A stretch of DNA of 64,000 nt, taken from positions 124,001-188,000 of the forward strand of contig CAJZBQ010000057.1 in assembly GCA_914767885.1 (NCBI GenBank). Direction: 5' to 3'. The stretch's first letter is position 1, and each line of letters begins with the position of its first letter. Positions 45,594 through 55,509 of the stretch are shown here, piece by piece. Origin of the DNA: Blepharisma stoltei (lineage: Eukaryota > Ciliophora > Heterotrichea > Heterotrichida > Blepharismidae). A program made the position numbers and the translations under genes. The notes beneath the pieces are model-generated. The model did not search any database. It saw only the letters and a list, made by a program, of their open reading frames with translations, and was not told the DNA's origin.

Positions 45594-47518
45594 TTACGAA
45601 TAATCTAAGTCTGCACTTAGAAATTTGACTTTCACCATTTCTTCTTGTATTGCGATTGCTTCATTTAATCTTTCTTCGTTTCTCTTAATAAGTTCTTTTA
45701 GTTTTCTCCTGTCCCTTTCCATCCCAGAGTCATATTCGAGATCTTTTACTTTCTGTTTTAGTTCTGCTTGCTCTTTTTCTAAAGCAACAATCATATGGCT
45801 TATTTCTGATATATATTTTTGTTTTCCATTTCCTCTTGAGCGTGATGGGCTTAAAGGTTGTGGTTTTAATATTTTTTTAACTGGCTTTTTTTTCTTACTC
45901 CCCCCCCCCCCTCGTGAGCGAACAAAAAAATTTTGTTCGCTCACGGAGGGGGGTTAATTTTTTTTTTTTAAAAAAAATTTATATATAAATTTTATAAAAA
46001 ATATTTTTTTCGAAATTTAAAAAAATCCTAATTTGCAAAAATTGGGAAGCAAATATTAATTTAATTTGCAAAATTTATGTTTTAAAACGCAATTTATTTA
46101 AAATTAAACAGAATTAGCTCTAGATTTCATTATACTAATTATCACTTATATATCAAAATTTTTTTCCATTAAAATTTTTTCTATTAAAAGATTTTTGTTC
46201 ACTCACGGAGGGTGGGTTTTTGGTCAAAAAATGGCGATTTTTCTAATGGTTTTGTTCGCTCACGGAGGGGGGGGGGGAGTTAGGTTCTATTTTTAATTTA
46301 TCTTCGCTTTTAGCAGCTCTGATTCTCGGCTGCTGAGCTAATTCTTCAATTTGTTGTATCAATTTTTCTATTTTTTTGTCTTTTTCTCTGACGACCTCAA
46401 TAAACCTTTCTTCATCTTCTCTTATTCTATTTTTAAACGCTTCAGCTTGCTGCTCCTTTTTTGCTTTTAGCGTTCTAAAGCTAATCTGCATTTCTTGCAG
46501 TTGTCTATTAATATCAGATAATCAAAAAATGGCATCATTCGAATTTTCTGGTCTCCCGACAGAAAATTTTCTTCTTCAATTTTTTGTTATGAGGTTTGGC
46601 TTTCCCCAGCGAATTTATCCCAGCTATGACAGGATTTTAAGTTTCTGCGGTGCGCGACACAGGACTCCTGTCCCTCAGGGAATTCGAATTTTCTGGAAGG
46701 ATGCCACCAACCCCAGGCGGTGGAGACTGGGACCTTTAGGGTGCCGGACGGACCCAAGTTGGTATGCCCGAGAGCCGGGAGGACAGCCGTCGAAATCCGA
46801 ACGCCGAAGCCGATGGGACCATTCAGCCTTGAAGCCAGGTGGAAGCACGACATTTTGGTGGAGCGGGGAAACCCAGAAGCAGGATGGAAGCTCGTGCGGG
46901 TGATGTGGTATTGGACGTTAAGCGTGTATAACTAATTAAGTAAGTAAGTCTATTAATATCAGAGGCTTCATCATTAAATTGTTTTCTTTCTTGTATAAGC
47001 CTTTCTTGTAGCTCTCTTAGGTCTCTTTCCCAATTTAATTTTTCTTTAGCATGTTGAGATACATGCAATTCTTTTTCTCTTTTGATTATATCTATGCATT
47101 TTTTACTGAATATTGTAAATTAATTTTTTTAAACAAATAAAAAATTATTTATTTTTTTATAAAACTGTCTTATTAATTAGTATAACTGCGCATGGGCAAA
47201 ATTTGACTCAGATTTAGATTTTGAAAGTTCTATCTCCAGCTCTCTAACTTGTTTTTCCAGAAGTTTTACCCTAATTTCAATATCTTTTTCACCAAATTCA
47301 TTAGGAGATCCACTCGGAGACTCTTTATCGCTCTCTTCTTCAGATTCACCCAGTTCTGGGTATCACTTATTTGAAGATGTATCATGCAATAAATCTGAAT
47401 AATCTCTCCCAGGCGATGGAGTTCTAGCTTTTAAAGCATCCTCATATATACTTTTTGCAGAAAAATGCGCTCCAGTCTTATTCATATTCGAATTTTGTGG
47501 TTCATTGATATATGACAT
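45594..47518 (-). CDS. Coiled-coil protein with three interruptions
   Basis: Starts MSYINEPQNSNMNKTGAHFS, then an acidic patch and KLLEKQVRELEIELSKSKSE. After an AT-rich IES near 47093-47180 the coil resumes (KREKELHVSQHAKEKLNWER, RLIQERKQFNDEASDINR). A 430-bp retroelement-like insert splits it there. It continues QLQEMQISFRTLKAKKEQQA to KLKIEP, and after a family A IES KKKKPVKKILKPQPLSPSRS and EISHMIVALEKEQAELKQKV. The basic linker between two coils suggests a microtubule or basal-body protein. No specific family. Confidence 0.78.
45898..46279. mobile_element. Family A IES in the coiled-coil gene
   Basis: TTA repeats at 45895-45897 and 46280-46282. Near-identical to the copies at 4.7 and 10.1 kb. 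Removal joins KIEP to KKKKPVKK. Confidence 0.93.
46519..46948 (+). mobile_element. Retroelement-like insert with (TAAG)n tail
   Basis: Exact 15-bp repeats TCTATTAATATCAGA at 46504-46518 and 46949-46963. The 3' end is GGACGTTAAGCGTGTATAAC then TAAGTAAGTAAG. GC-rich relative to the host. Loss of the insert and one repeat restores EASDINRQLQEMQ in frame. The body differs from type S1 but the tail is shared, as expected for copies mobilised by the same LINE machinery. Confidence 0.87.
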
Positions 47519-47579
47519 ATCCTCTATAATTCTTTATGATTTTTTTCATTAAATAATTATGAAAGAAAAGTTATTAACA

Positions 47580-50500
47580 CTAATTAATAGACTTCAGAGG
47601 GGCATAGCTTTCGAGAGAGATCAGCTCAGAAGTGCTTGACCTTTCTATCTCGAAATCTTTTTGGTCTCGTGGGAATACAAAAAATACAAAAAATGGAGTC
47701 AGCATTACAAAAATGTGCCAGCAGGAATGAGTCTAAATAAATTTTACGATGTAATAGTTGTCATTTAATTCAAGAAATCGGCTTGTCAAAGCAAGCGCAA
47801 AGCTCACAATAGCAGCCAGTGCCCATTTCAAATTAATGAGCTTGCTTGTAACAAAAAACCACTTAACTTGACGCCAGCTCCAACATTTATTTTCTTTTCG
47901 CTTTGAAAGCATCATAATTATATAGATATATCTTGATATTGGAATCAGACCAGCAATTAATGGTGGCTATATATTTTTTACCATAAATGTGACTAAGGTC
48001 CCACGAAAAGCTGTATTTAGTCCAATGTACAGTAAAATCACAAATAAAAATACATAGGCTGCTGTTTTTACATTTGGGTTTTTTAGCCTTGAGACGTGAA
48101 CCAAGCAGACCATAATGCTCATATAGCTTAATAAAAAATCTATCAATAGAAGTGTCATAGGATTGAAATCGAAACAATAATATTGCCAGTCACAGGCATG
48201 GTAGATCATGCTTGCGATCATATTTGAGCCATATACAGCAACTTCTCCATAGTATAAATATATAACGCCAACAACCAATGCTGGTATCATTGCAAGATTT
48301 GAAGTGATTAGAAAAGTCAGCCCAAGGTCATAAATGGTATCGCTGAAAGCAGTTTTTTCGCAATATGGACCTGCAGTGTTTCTCATACAATAGCAGGTAT
48401 AAACTATTTCGTTGTATAAATAATAGTATTCTGAGTGGCAGATATTGTCGCCGACTTTAGACCGAAACATGCCAAGTTGGTAATATATAGGAGAGCTTAT
48501 AGTAGAGAGTGAATTTAATTTGAAAGAGGCATAATTTATACCTTTTTTCAAGTATCGAAATTCTATTACCATTGAAATTCCTGAGGATTCTTTTATAACT
48601 TTACAGTAAACGTCAGAGCTTTTGCAGTTAGCGAATGATAGATATGAGCTTGTATTGGTTGGAGGACTTCCAAGCTGAATTTTGATTTCTAAATCTTCAT
48701 TTAATAGATTGTAAATTGTATTTTCATCTAAAGTACTGTTATATATACTGTGATTATTTAATTTGCTATAAAATTCATCTTTTATTAATTATTTGCGTTA
48801 AATAGAATTTAATCTCCTATGCCATATTTTTAACTTAGTTCCAAATCTTTCATCAGTGTGATCAGGTAGCACCATAAATCTATGATACTGCACATCTGAA
48901 TCTGAATTAAAACTCCCAGTACAGTCTATCTTAATGTCGCTATCCACAAGACTAGTATAGCTTTTTACTGAGTCTTGGTAAGCTACACTCTTCCCAATCA
49001 CCATATTTCCATCTTTATCCCACTCATAATCTAGTGTATCAATTTCATAGCCAAAAGATGTGTCATTCATAGAAAAGAACAGAAGATGCCAACGGCCAGG
49101 CCTAGGGCTTGGAACGATAAATCGCCCTGGTTCAGTAAATGTCCATGAATAATTTTCATTCAAAGAATTTACAAATATAAAATTGTCTGGGCTTGCCGTC
49201 ACATTCAAGTTACTGACGACGCCCGAGACGCTTATTATTAAAGATTCAGCCCCAGATGGCACTTCATATATAACTGGCTGGGTAGGCTTACTAATAGTCC
49301 CGCTTTGAGTATTTAGAACGTCAATATCACACTGTGGATCTTTCTCAGAATAAAACCCACTTAATAAATATTGAGACGATGTTGAAAACTGGGATTCACA
49401 GTAATAAGCCCACGTCTTTATTTTATAGCTCCATCCATAAACTGTATAAGCTGGCATTAGATGACTTTGATCTAATAAGCCTCCGTCTAATCTTAACACA
49501 AAATAATTAGCCTTTTTTGGGTATGGAATAAGCTATTTTCAATAAATGTTGCTAATAATTTTAATAATTTTAGCTTCTCATAATTAAATATATAAGAAGC
49601 TATTAAGTATCCGGCCATAAGCGCTTCCGCAGGCGCTGACCATACGCCCCATCTCGGCTCCAAAGATGGCATGACGCCATTTTGGATTTTCAGCCTGAAC
49701 CACCTGTCCAGGAGATTAGCTCATCTTGGGCAGAGCCGCTTCTTGTGAGCGCCCCAATGGTCCCGATGAGGAAAGACCATGTGGTAGGTAAAACCTGTCT
49801 AGCCCATCTGGCAGGGACAGGAAAAACCTTCGGGGAGAAACAAAACACCCTGCTTCGGCAAGCTTCCCATTGAGACAGTCTACTTGAACCCTAAAGGCAC
49901 ATTTCGCCACCTCTCTCTCGACGGTCCATTGCTCCATCAGAGGTGTCGCCTCGGATTCCGATTTCCGTCAACGTCACCATTTTATTTCTAAAATATATAA
50001 GGGTTATCTATTTTAGATTTCCAATCTTCACTGTTTTTGAGCTCGAATTTGTAATCATAGAATTCTTCATCTGGAACTGCGTCAAACCTTATATAAACAA
50101 CTGGCTTAGGAGTTGGATACTCAGTTAAATCCTCATCTAGATCAGTCAATTTGATTTGAGCTGAAAGCACAAATAAAATAGCTCTTAGCCCGGGCATTGC
50201 CTCACAGCAATGCAGCCTAGAGCGCATTTTATTTATACCAGGTAAGGCTTTGCCAACTCAGAAAACGGACAGCAATTCTGGTAATGCACAGAACCTAGAT
50301 CTCCGCTTTCAGGATTGTATTTTACCCCAATGAAAAAGGTGGGTTCAGAGTTGGAAAGGGAAAGCCTAGCGAAGTCTACAGGCAATGTCTAGACCATTTG
50401 CACATCTTCCTAGCGTGAAGCTGGGAGTTATCCCCCAGGCCTCGAATTTTTCCTTTTTGCCGAAAGTTGGCCAGAAATTACATTTTTAAGATTTTTGTGC

Positions 50501-50953
50501 GGAAACCTTTGTTCAACCCAAGCAGCGTGTGGCAGAGTGCATAGCCTTCCCACTCAACACTGGAGCTGATAAGACAAGGAGGAAATGGAGATACAGAAAC
50601 TACTTCACAGATGCTGTGGCCCTAGATGTTGAAAAAGAGGAAATGTAGTGTTCGAGCTGATACTCGCCTAATTAGTCATCTAAAGATAAGAAGTTCTGCC
50701 TGCCGACGTTCCAAAGAGGTCGAATCCCATTGGAGTTCCTTGGTGGCTTTTTTGCCAATAGGCGAAGCCAATCCTGCATTTAACTTTAATTTTAAGTTTA
50801 GATTTGAACTGAGAGCTGTAAGAGAGGCTGAGAAACAGCAATAGGGATATTTTGATAGCAAATTTGCATTTTCTTGCAAAGGTCAGTCACACTTTCGTAA
50901 ACATGAGTGGAATTTTCCAAAGCAAACGCTACTGATAATAGAAGCCAAAACAT
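47580..50953 (-). CDS. PGAP6/TMEM8-like membrane hydrolase (CREST family)
   Basis: A signal peptide (MFWLLLSVAFALENS) leads into an extracellular beta-rich region (LQLSVQIKLTDLDED; GRFIVPSPRPGRWHLLFF). An EGF-like segment CYCMRNTAGPYCEK follows. The multi-span domain has the metal-site pattern SMIYHACDW ... FLLSYMSIMVCLVHV ... ITHSCWHIFVM. PGAP6 is a GPI-specific phospholipase A2; that activity is inferred here. The gene contains two retroelement-like inserts (49597-49990, 50165-50800), a 41-bp IES near 49530-49571 (joins NYEKL to IPYPKKANYF) and two 15-nt introns. One spot near 48760-48785 still has two in-frame TAA codons. Confidence 0.82.
47733..47747 (-). other. 15-nt intron
   Basis: GTAAAATTTATTTAG. 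Removal gives NYYITHSCWHIF, completing the last His pair of the CREST domain. Confidence 0.9.
47967..47981 (-). other. 15-nt intron
   Basis: GTAAAAAATATATAG. Removal joins LVTFM to PPLIAGLIPISRY in frame. Confidence 0.9.
49597..49990 (-). mobile_element. Retroelement-like insert (type S2) in the PGAP6-like gene
   Basis: 11-bp repeats AAATATATAAG at 49586-49596 and 49991-50001. Shares AGCCCATCTGGCA and a GGGACAGGAAAAACC-like block with 51461-51896. Removal joins NPYIF to NYEKL. Confidence 0.82.
50165..50800 (+). mobile_element. Retroelement-like insert (type S1) in the PGAP6-like gene
   Basis: 12-bp repeats GATTTGAGCTGA (50153-50164) and GATTTGAACTGA (50801-50812). The middle shares CCTAGCGTGAA.CTGGGAGTTA and CTTTTTGCCGAAA with the 59.3-kb element. 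Removal restores LQLSVQIKLTDLDED. Confidence 0.85.
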
Positions 50954-51984
50954 ATTATTTTGAATTATCTGGAAACGTATATCATACAATGTGGAGAAAT
51001 TTTTTCGCCAAATAGAAAGAATATAGATAAATGATAAACTTTTATAGATTTGATATTGGAGATATTATTAAATAGTATGTGAAATTTTTTAAGTCAATAT
51101 ACAAAGAAAAGAGAGCAATTGCTGGAAATGAGTATTGAAGATAGGAATTTTTAGATCTATTATTTTAGTATTAAAAAATAATGGATAATAAAACTGATTC
51201 TTTGGAAGTTTTATGACTAAATTATTTATTAAGATTTTGGTAGAAAATTTCAAATGTATTATATAATTTTATAGAATTTTACTTGATTTTCTGAGCAAAT
51301 TTCCATTTAAGAAAGGTTATGCCATATTATTTTAAGACTATCAATATTCAAATTTCCCTATATGGCATTATTTATTTCTTCGCTATTGAAATATTCAAAT
51401 AGCCTTCTTCCAATTCAATCTTTGAAAAAATTTTGAGTTTCTAAATAATTGTTTTAAAAGATAAGATTAAGATTCTATACGGTTTAAATGGGCTCCACAC
51501 TAGCCAGACTACCTTGACTCCAAGAAAAGGTGGCCTACGGCGGGTGCGTAGGCACCAGAGTGCAAATGGTGTAAAGCCCACCCTCTTGAATTTTCAAGCG
51601 AAACTCGCCTAACCTAAGGATTAGCTCCCTAAGTTCGAGCCACTCATTGTAAGGTGCCTGATATTCACGATAGATGAAGACTATGTGAGAGGCAAAACCT
51701 GCCTAGCCCATCTGGCAAGGACAGGAAAACCTACGGGGCAAAACAAAACTTCCCTCTTCGACAAGGCAACCCTAAACTTGAAGGCCTACTTCAAAAGGGA
51801 CAAGGCCCTATTTTCAGCTTCATCAGGATGAGTCCTACCTTCTCCATAGGGATTGCAGCTCGGAGTCCAATTTCCATCAACATTATTTTACTTCTTAATT
51901 ATTTTAAAAGGAATTTTTTCATTTAAATTTATTGTAAAAAATGAAATTATAAGTTAAATAAGCGACTTTCATTTGTATAAAATC
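50954..51984. other. Intergenic region holding one S2 element
   Basis: Apart from the element at 51461-51896 it is AT-rich without recognised genes. Confidence 0.5.
51461..51896 (-). mobile_element. Retroelement-like insert (type S2), intergenic
   Basis: 14-bp repeats AATTGTTTTAAAAG (51447-51460) and AATTATTTTAAAAG (51897-51910), one mismatch. The body matches 49597-49990. Its left end, read in reverse, is a TTAATCTTAT-type tail like that of the 36.5-kb insert. Confidence 0.78.
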
Positions 51985-53013
51985 TTAGACTTGCTGATTA
52001 TATCCTTGCTTTATATCTTGTATTTTAACAAAATAATGAAATCCAGTTCCTAAATGCTTCGGCGGTATATGAGGGTCTTTGGCAAAAAAAGGTGCAGAAT
52101 GGTCTCTTTGATTCATCCTGCAGAATGTATTAACATTTGTTTCATCAATAGGAACCTTACAAAAATAGCAAAACAGCTGCATGTTCGAAAGCCTATCAAG
52201 ATATTTATCAGTTAGCCTCGATCACTGCAGAATTTCTCTCTTTGCAGTCCCTTCAGAATTTCTCATTTCCCCACTCATAATATCTCACAGAATTTCATTT
52301 TTCGCCTGATTCAAAGTTTCAAGCCTCTGAAGGGCCCTTGACCTATTTCTCCACTCCATTAACTCTGTAGGGATACTTGACACATCAAATTCGCTTTCAG
52401 GGGGTAATTGTTTATTCGCCAGCATCACCAAGTCATTAATCAATTTTTTGTAATTTTGTAAAAATAAAATCATATCATTGCCTTTGACTAATTCTAAAGC
52501 TTGCTCCATTGTTTCTACATCTGCATGGACTGAGGCTTGTTCTTTTGATAATTGGGAAACTACAGGAGCTGTATATAGTTCTAATCTTCTGAGCATGCTA
52601 GAATGTGTTTCATTTATCTCGTTTTCTAATAATCCACAAGCTTTGCTGAGTTCTCCGATGTTTCTGTTTCTTTCTTCTATGCGGAGTTCAAGCAGTTTCT
52701 TTTTTGAATATCCTCGTTGTGATAAAAGGGCTTGTAGTTGGCTGCTTTGGATTCGGTAGACATCAATAAGAGGTTTTAGCTGATGATAAGCAGAGTGATG
52801 AATAGGGATACAGAGAGAGCAGAGCATTAGAGAGCAAGTTTCACAAAACATTGTAAATGGCTCTTCATGGTCTTTACATTTAATTTGGGATTGAGAGGGA
52901 ACGGTGGTATGTGTGGAAGGATGACGATTTGTTTCACATGATATGCAAAAATGCTTTTTACAGCCTAAACAGTATACAGAACTTGTTGCAGTTTGGCAAG
53001 CTTCACAATTCAT
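51985..53013 (-). CDS. B-box zinc-finger coiled-coil protein (TRIM-like)
   Basis: 342 aa, uninterrupted with two TGA=Trp (EILWDIMS, LQWSRLTD). Two B-box-type zinc modules occur: CEACQTATSSVYCLGCKKHF C..C..H, and CKDHEEPFTMFCETCSLMLC..C..HH. A coiled coil follows (RIEERNRNIGELSKACGLLE). The C-terminal CYFCKVPIDETNVNTFC could bind another zinc. There is no RING and no PRY/SPRY domain, so it is a TRIM-like adaptor rather than an E3 ligase as far as can be seen. Confidence 0.85.
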
Positions 53014-53270
53014 TTATATTTAAATAATTCTTATATAGTTATTAGGTTTTTGCCTAGATGGTTTTTATAGAGTTCATAAAAGAATTAATCTTTTAATATC
53101 AAGAATTTAATAATTTTAAATTTAAATTATTGTAATTTTTTCCTAAAATGAGGTATAAAAAAGAACCCTAAACACTACTTGTCAAATGGTTTTAAATATT
53201 CTCACAGATAACGGTGTATAAGTCAATTAATACGAATAAAATTCAAAAAAATAAATAATTAATAAAAATA

Positions 53271-55428
53271 ATGTACACTAATAGAGGCTTTATGCAGCGA
53301 GAATACTCACATCCCTACAAATACTTATCTCCAAGCAATTCTACATCTCTAAGCCCAAAGCCTAAACACAGATGATTAGAGGAACCAAAAATCCAAATTT
53401 CCAATCCTTATCCTTCTTCCTATAGTCCAGTTTCTCACAAAAAAATTCTAACTCCCCCCCCTTTAAATTGGAACAAAATATAGGTAAAATTTCCACTTTT
53501 TTGGTAAATTAACCCTCCTTTAAATTGGAATAAAATTTAATTTTATAATAAAAAATTTTATATATAAAAATCATAATTTTTATGTAAAAAGATTTGATAT
53601 AAGTTAAATGTTTCTTTTTAACTAAAAATAAAAATTTAGTTATATCTTGCTCTTGTTTATAGAATAGAGTCTAAAGGGCATCTTATTTAAATAAATTTAT
53701 TAGCCTTAATTGCTAAATTTTTAAAAAATTTCAAAAAAAATTTTTTTTTTTTTTTTTGATAAAATGATATTTTTTATTTAAATTATTTTGATATAAATTC
53801 AATGCGAATTCTTTACAAAAATTGAAAATTCACTAATTTATTACTTTACTTTAAAGAATAGAGTATAAATGGGATCTCATTTAAACAAAATTAGCACTTT
53901 GATTAATAAATTTTCTAAAATTATTTTTTTTTAATTTTTGTTTTTATCAATAAAAATAATAATTTTTGTGTAAATAGTTTTGATACCAATTAATAGTGGC
54001 GTATTAATTAATAATAAAAATTTAGTTATATCTTGCTTTGATTTAAAGGATAAAGAGTAAATATTATTTTATTAAACAAATTTATTAATCTAATTCGATA
54101 AATTTTTGAAATTTTTTTTTAATAAAACATTTTATATAGATTTTTTTTTTATAAAAAATTTTATATTGATTTTTTTTACAAAATTTTCTTAACCCTCCTT
54201 TAAATTGGAACAAGATTTTTAGTTCCAATTTAAAGGGGGGGGGAGTAAGAAATTCTAGCCAAAGCACTATAACTCCAGTTAATTTTTTTTCCTCATTAGA
54301 AGGTAAAAAAGACTTTCTTAACTCTCCCCTTGTGAGTAGGCAAAATATTAGAAAAATCCTATTTTATTGGAAAAACAATTCTTTCCTAACAAAATATTTT
54401 TCTAATAAAAATTATTTTATATATACGTGATAATCAATGAATTCTATTTAATTATAAATAGGCTACATTCTAAAACTTGATTTTATAAATTAAATTTTTT
54501 CTTTCGTTTTAGGGAACTTTTTTAATTAAAAATGTAATTTAGCCATCAAAACTAATGCTTACTCGTAGAGAGGATTAAAGAAACCCGTGAAGATAAATAC
54601 AATAATTCTGCATATACTTCTAATATAGAGCTTCATTTAGCTAAAAGCATGCCACAGTTACCAGAGTTGTCACCTCCACAAGATACAGCAAGAAACTATT
54701 CCAGAACAATAAATTCCAATATTTATGATGAAGTTTCTATTAGAAAACCAGTCTATGCAATTGATGCAGTCTTTGAAATATATGGCGTTGGTTATGCCTA
54801 TGCTACAAAAACTGGCTATGGCCACCCATTAGGAATGGGATTTTTAATAACGAAAACTTTAGCAATGACTGCTCATTCAGTCATTCCTGACGAAGAAGTG
54901 GCTACCCGATGTTTTGCGAGGTTCACCGACAATTTATACGAAGCTCACCATTTTGACGCTGGCCGTTTCTTTTATACCAACCGAGGGCTGAATTTTACAA
55001 TTGTCGGGTTTATGCTGAGTGAAGAGAGCATAAAGCCAAGACTTCCATTAGAAATACGGGAAGCTTTTCAGCTAAAAGATGGGGACGGGATTGCTTATTT
55101 GAACTCAGGAACAGTCCCAAGAATAGTCACTCATATAGACAATGACGTATTTAGCTACACTGCAGGAAATTACATATCTCCTGGCATGCCAATTTTTACA
55201 ACAGATTGGAGAATCCAAGGAATCCATCACACTTGTACAAATTCTTACAGATTTAATCAAGGGACAAGAATTGATGCTGTTATAAGGACACTTGTGAATA
55301 TCAAAGAAATCGCGACCCATCCTGAACTGGATTTGCTGCTGTCTGATTATGCAAAAGCGTTTGGAGAAGGCTGGGATAATACCAAAGCGACGTTTGGGGA
55401 TTCAAGATATATGTATTGGATCGAGTGA
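53271..55428 (+). CDS. Trypsin-fold protein lacking the catalytic serine
   Basis: 367 aa after removing two IESs (1104 nt). The N-terminus is Ser/Pro-rich (MYTNRGFMQREYSHPYKYLS). The chymotrypsin-like domain starts near VYAIDAVFEI, with HPLGMGFLITKTLAMTAHSV holding the His. The usual GxSGxP loop reads NYISPGMPIFTTDWRIQGIH, with Met where the nucleophilic Ser should be. It is therefore probably an inactive scaffold or binding protein. Alternatively the fold assignment is right and catalysis was never present in this ciliate family. Confidence 0.75.
53452..54245. mobile_element. Family C IES
   Basis: TAA repeats at 53449-53451 and 54246-54248. Tips CTCCCCCCCTTTAAATTGGA and its complement, with the tip hairpin repeated near 53515 and 54190. 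794 bp of extreme AT content with internal tandem similarity (TTAGTTATATCTTGCT occurs twice). Removal joins SHKKIL to RNSSQST. Confidence 0.9.
54321..54574. mobile_element. Family A IES, degenerate, in the trypsin-fold gene
   Basis: TTA repeats at 54318-54320 and 54575-54577. Left tip ACTCTCCCCTTGTGAGTAGG; right tip decayed to CTCGTAGAGAGGA. Removal joins KKDFL to KETREDKYN. Confidence 0.85.
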
Positions 55429-55509
55429 TATAATAGAAATATAGATTTTCATAGAGATGGATTTAAATATAAATGCAAAATATACTTATTCTTTATACAA
55501 AATTATAAA

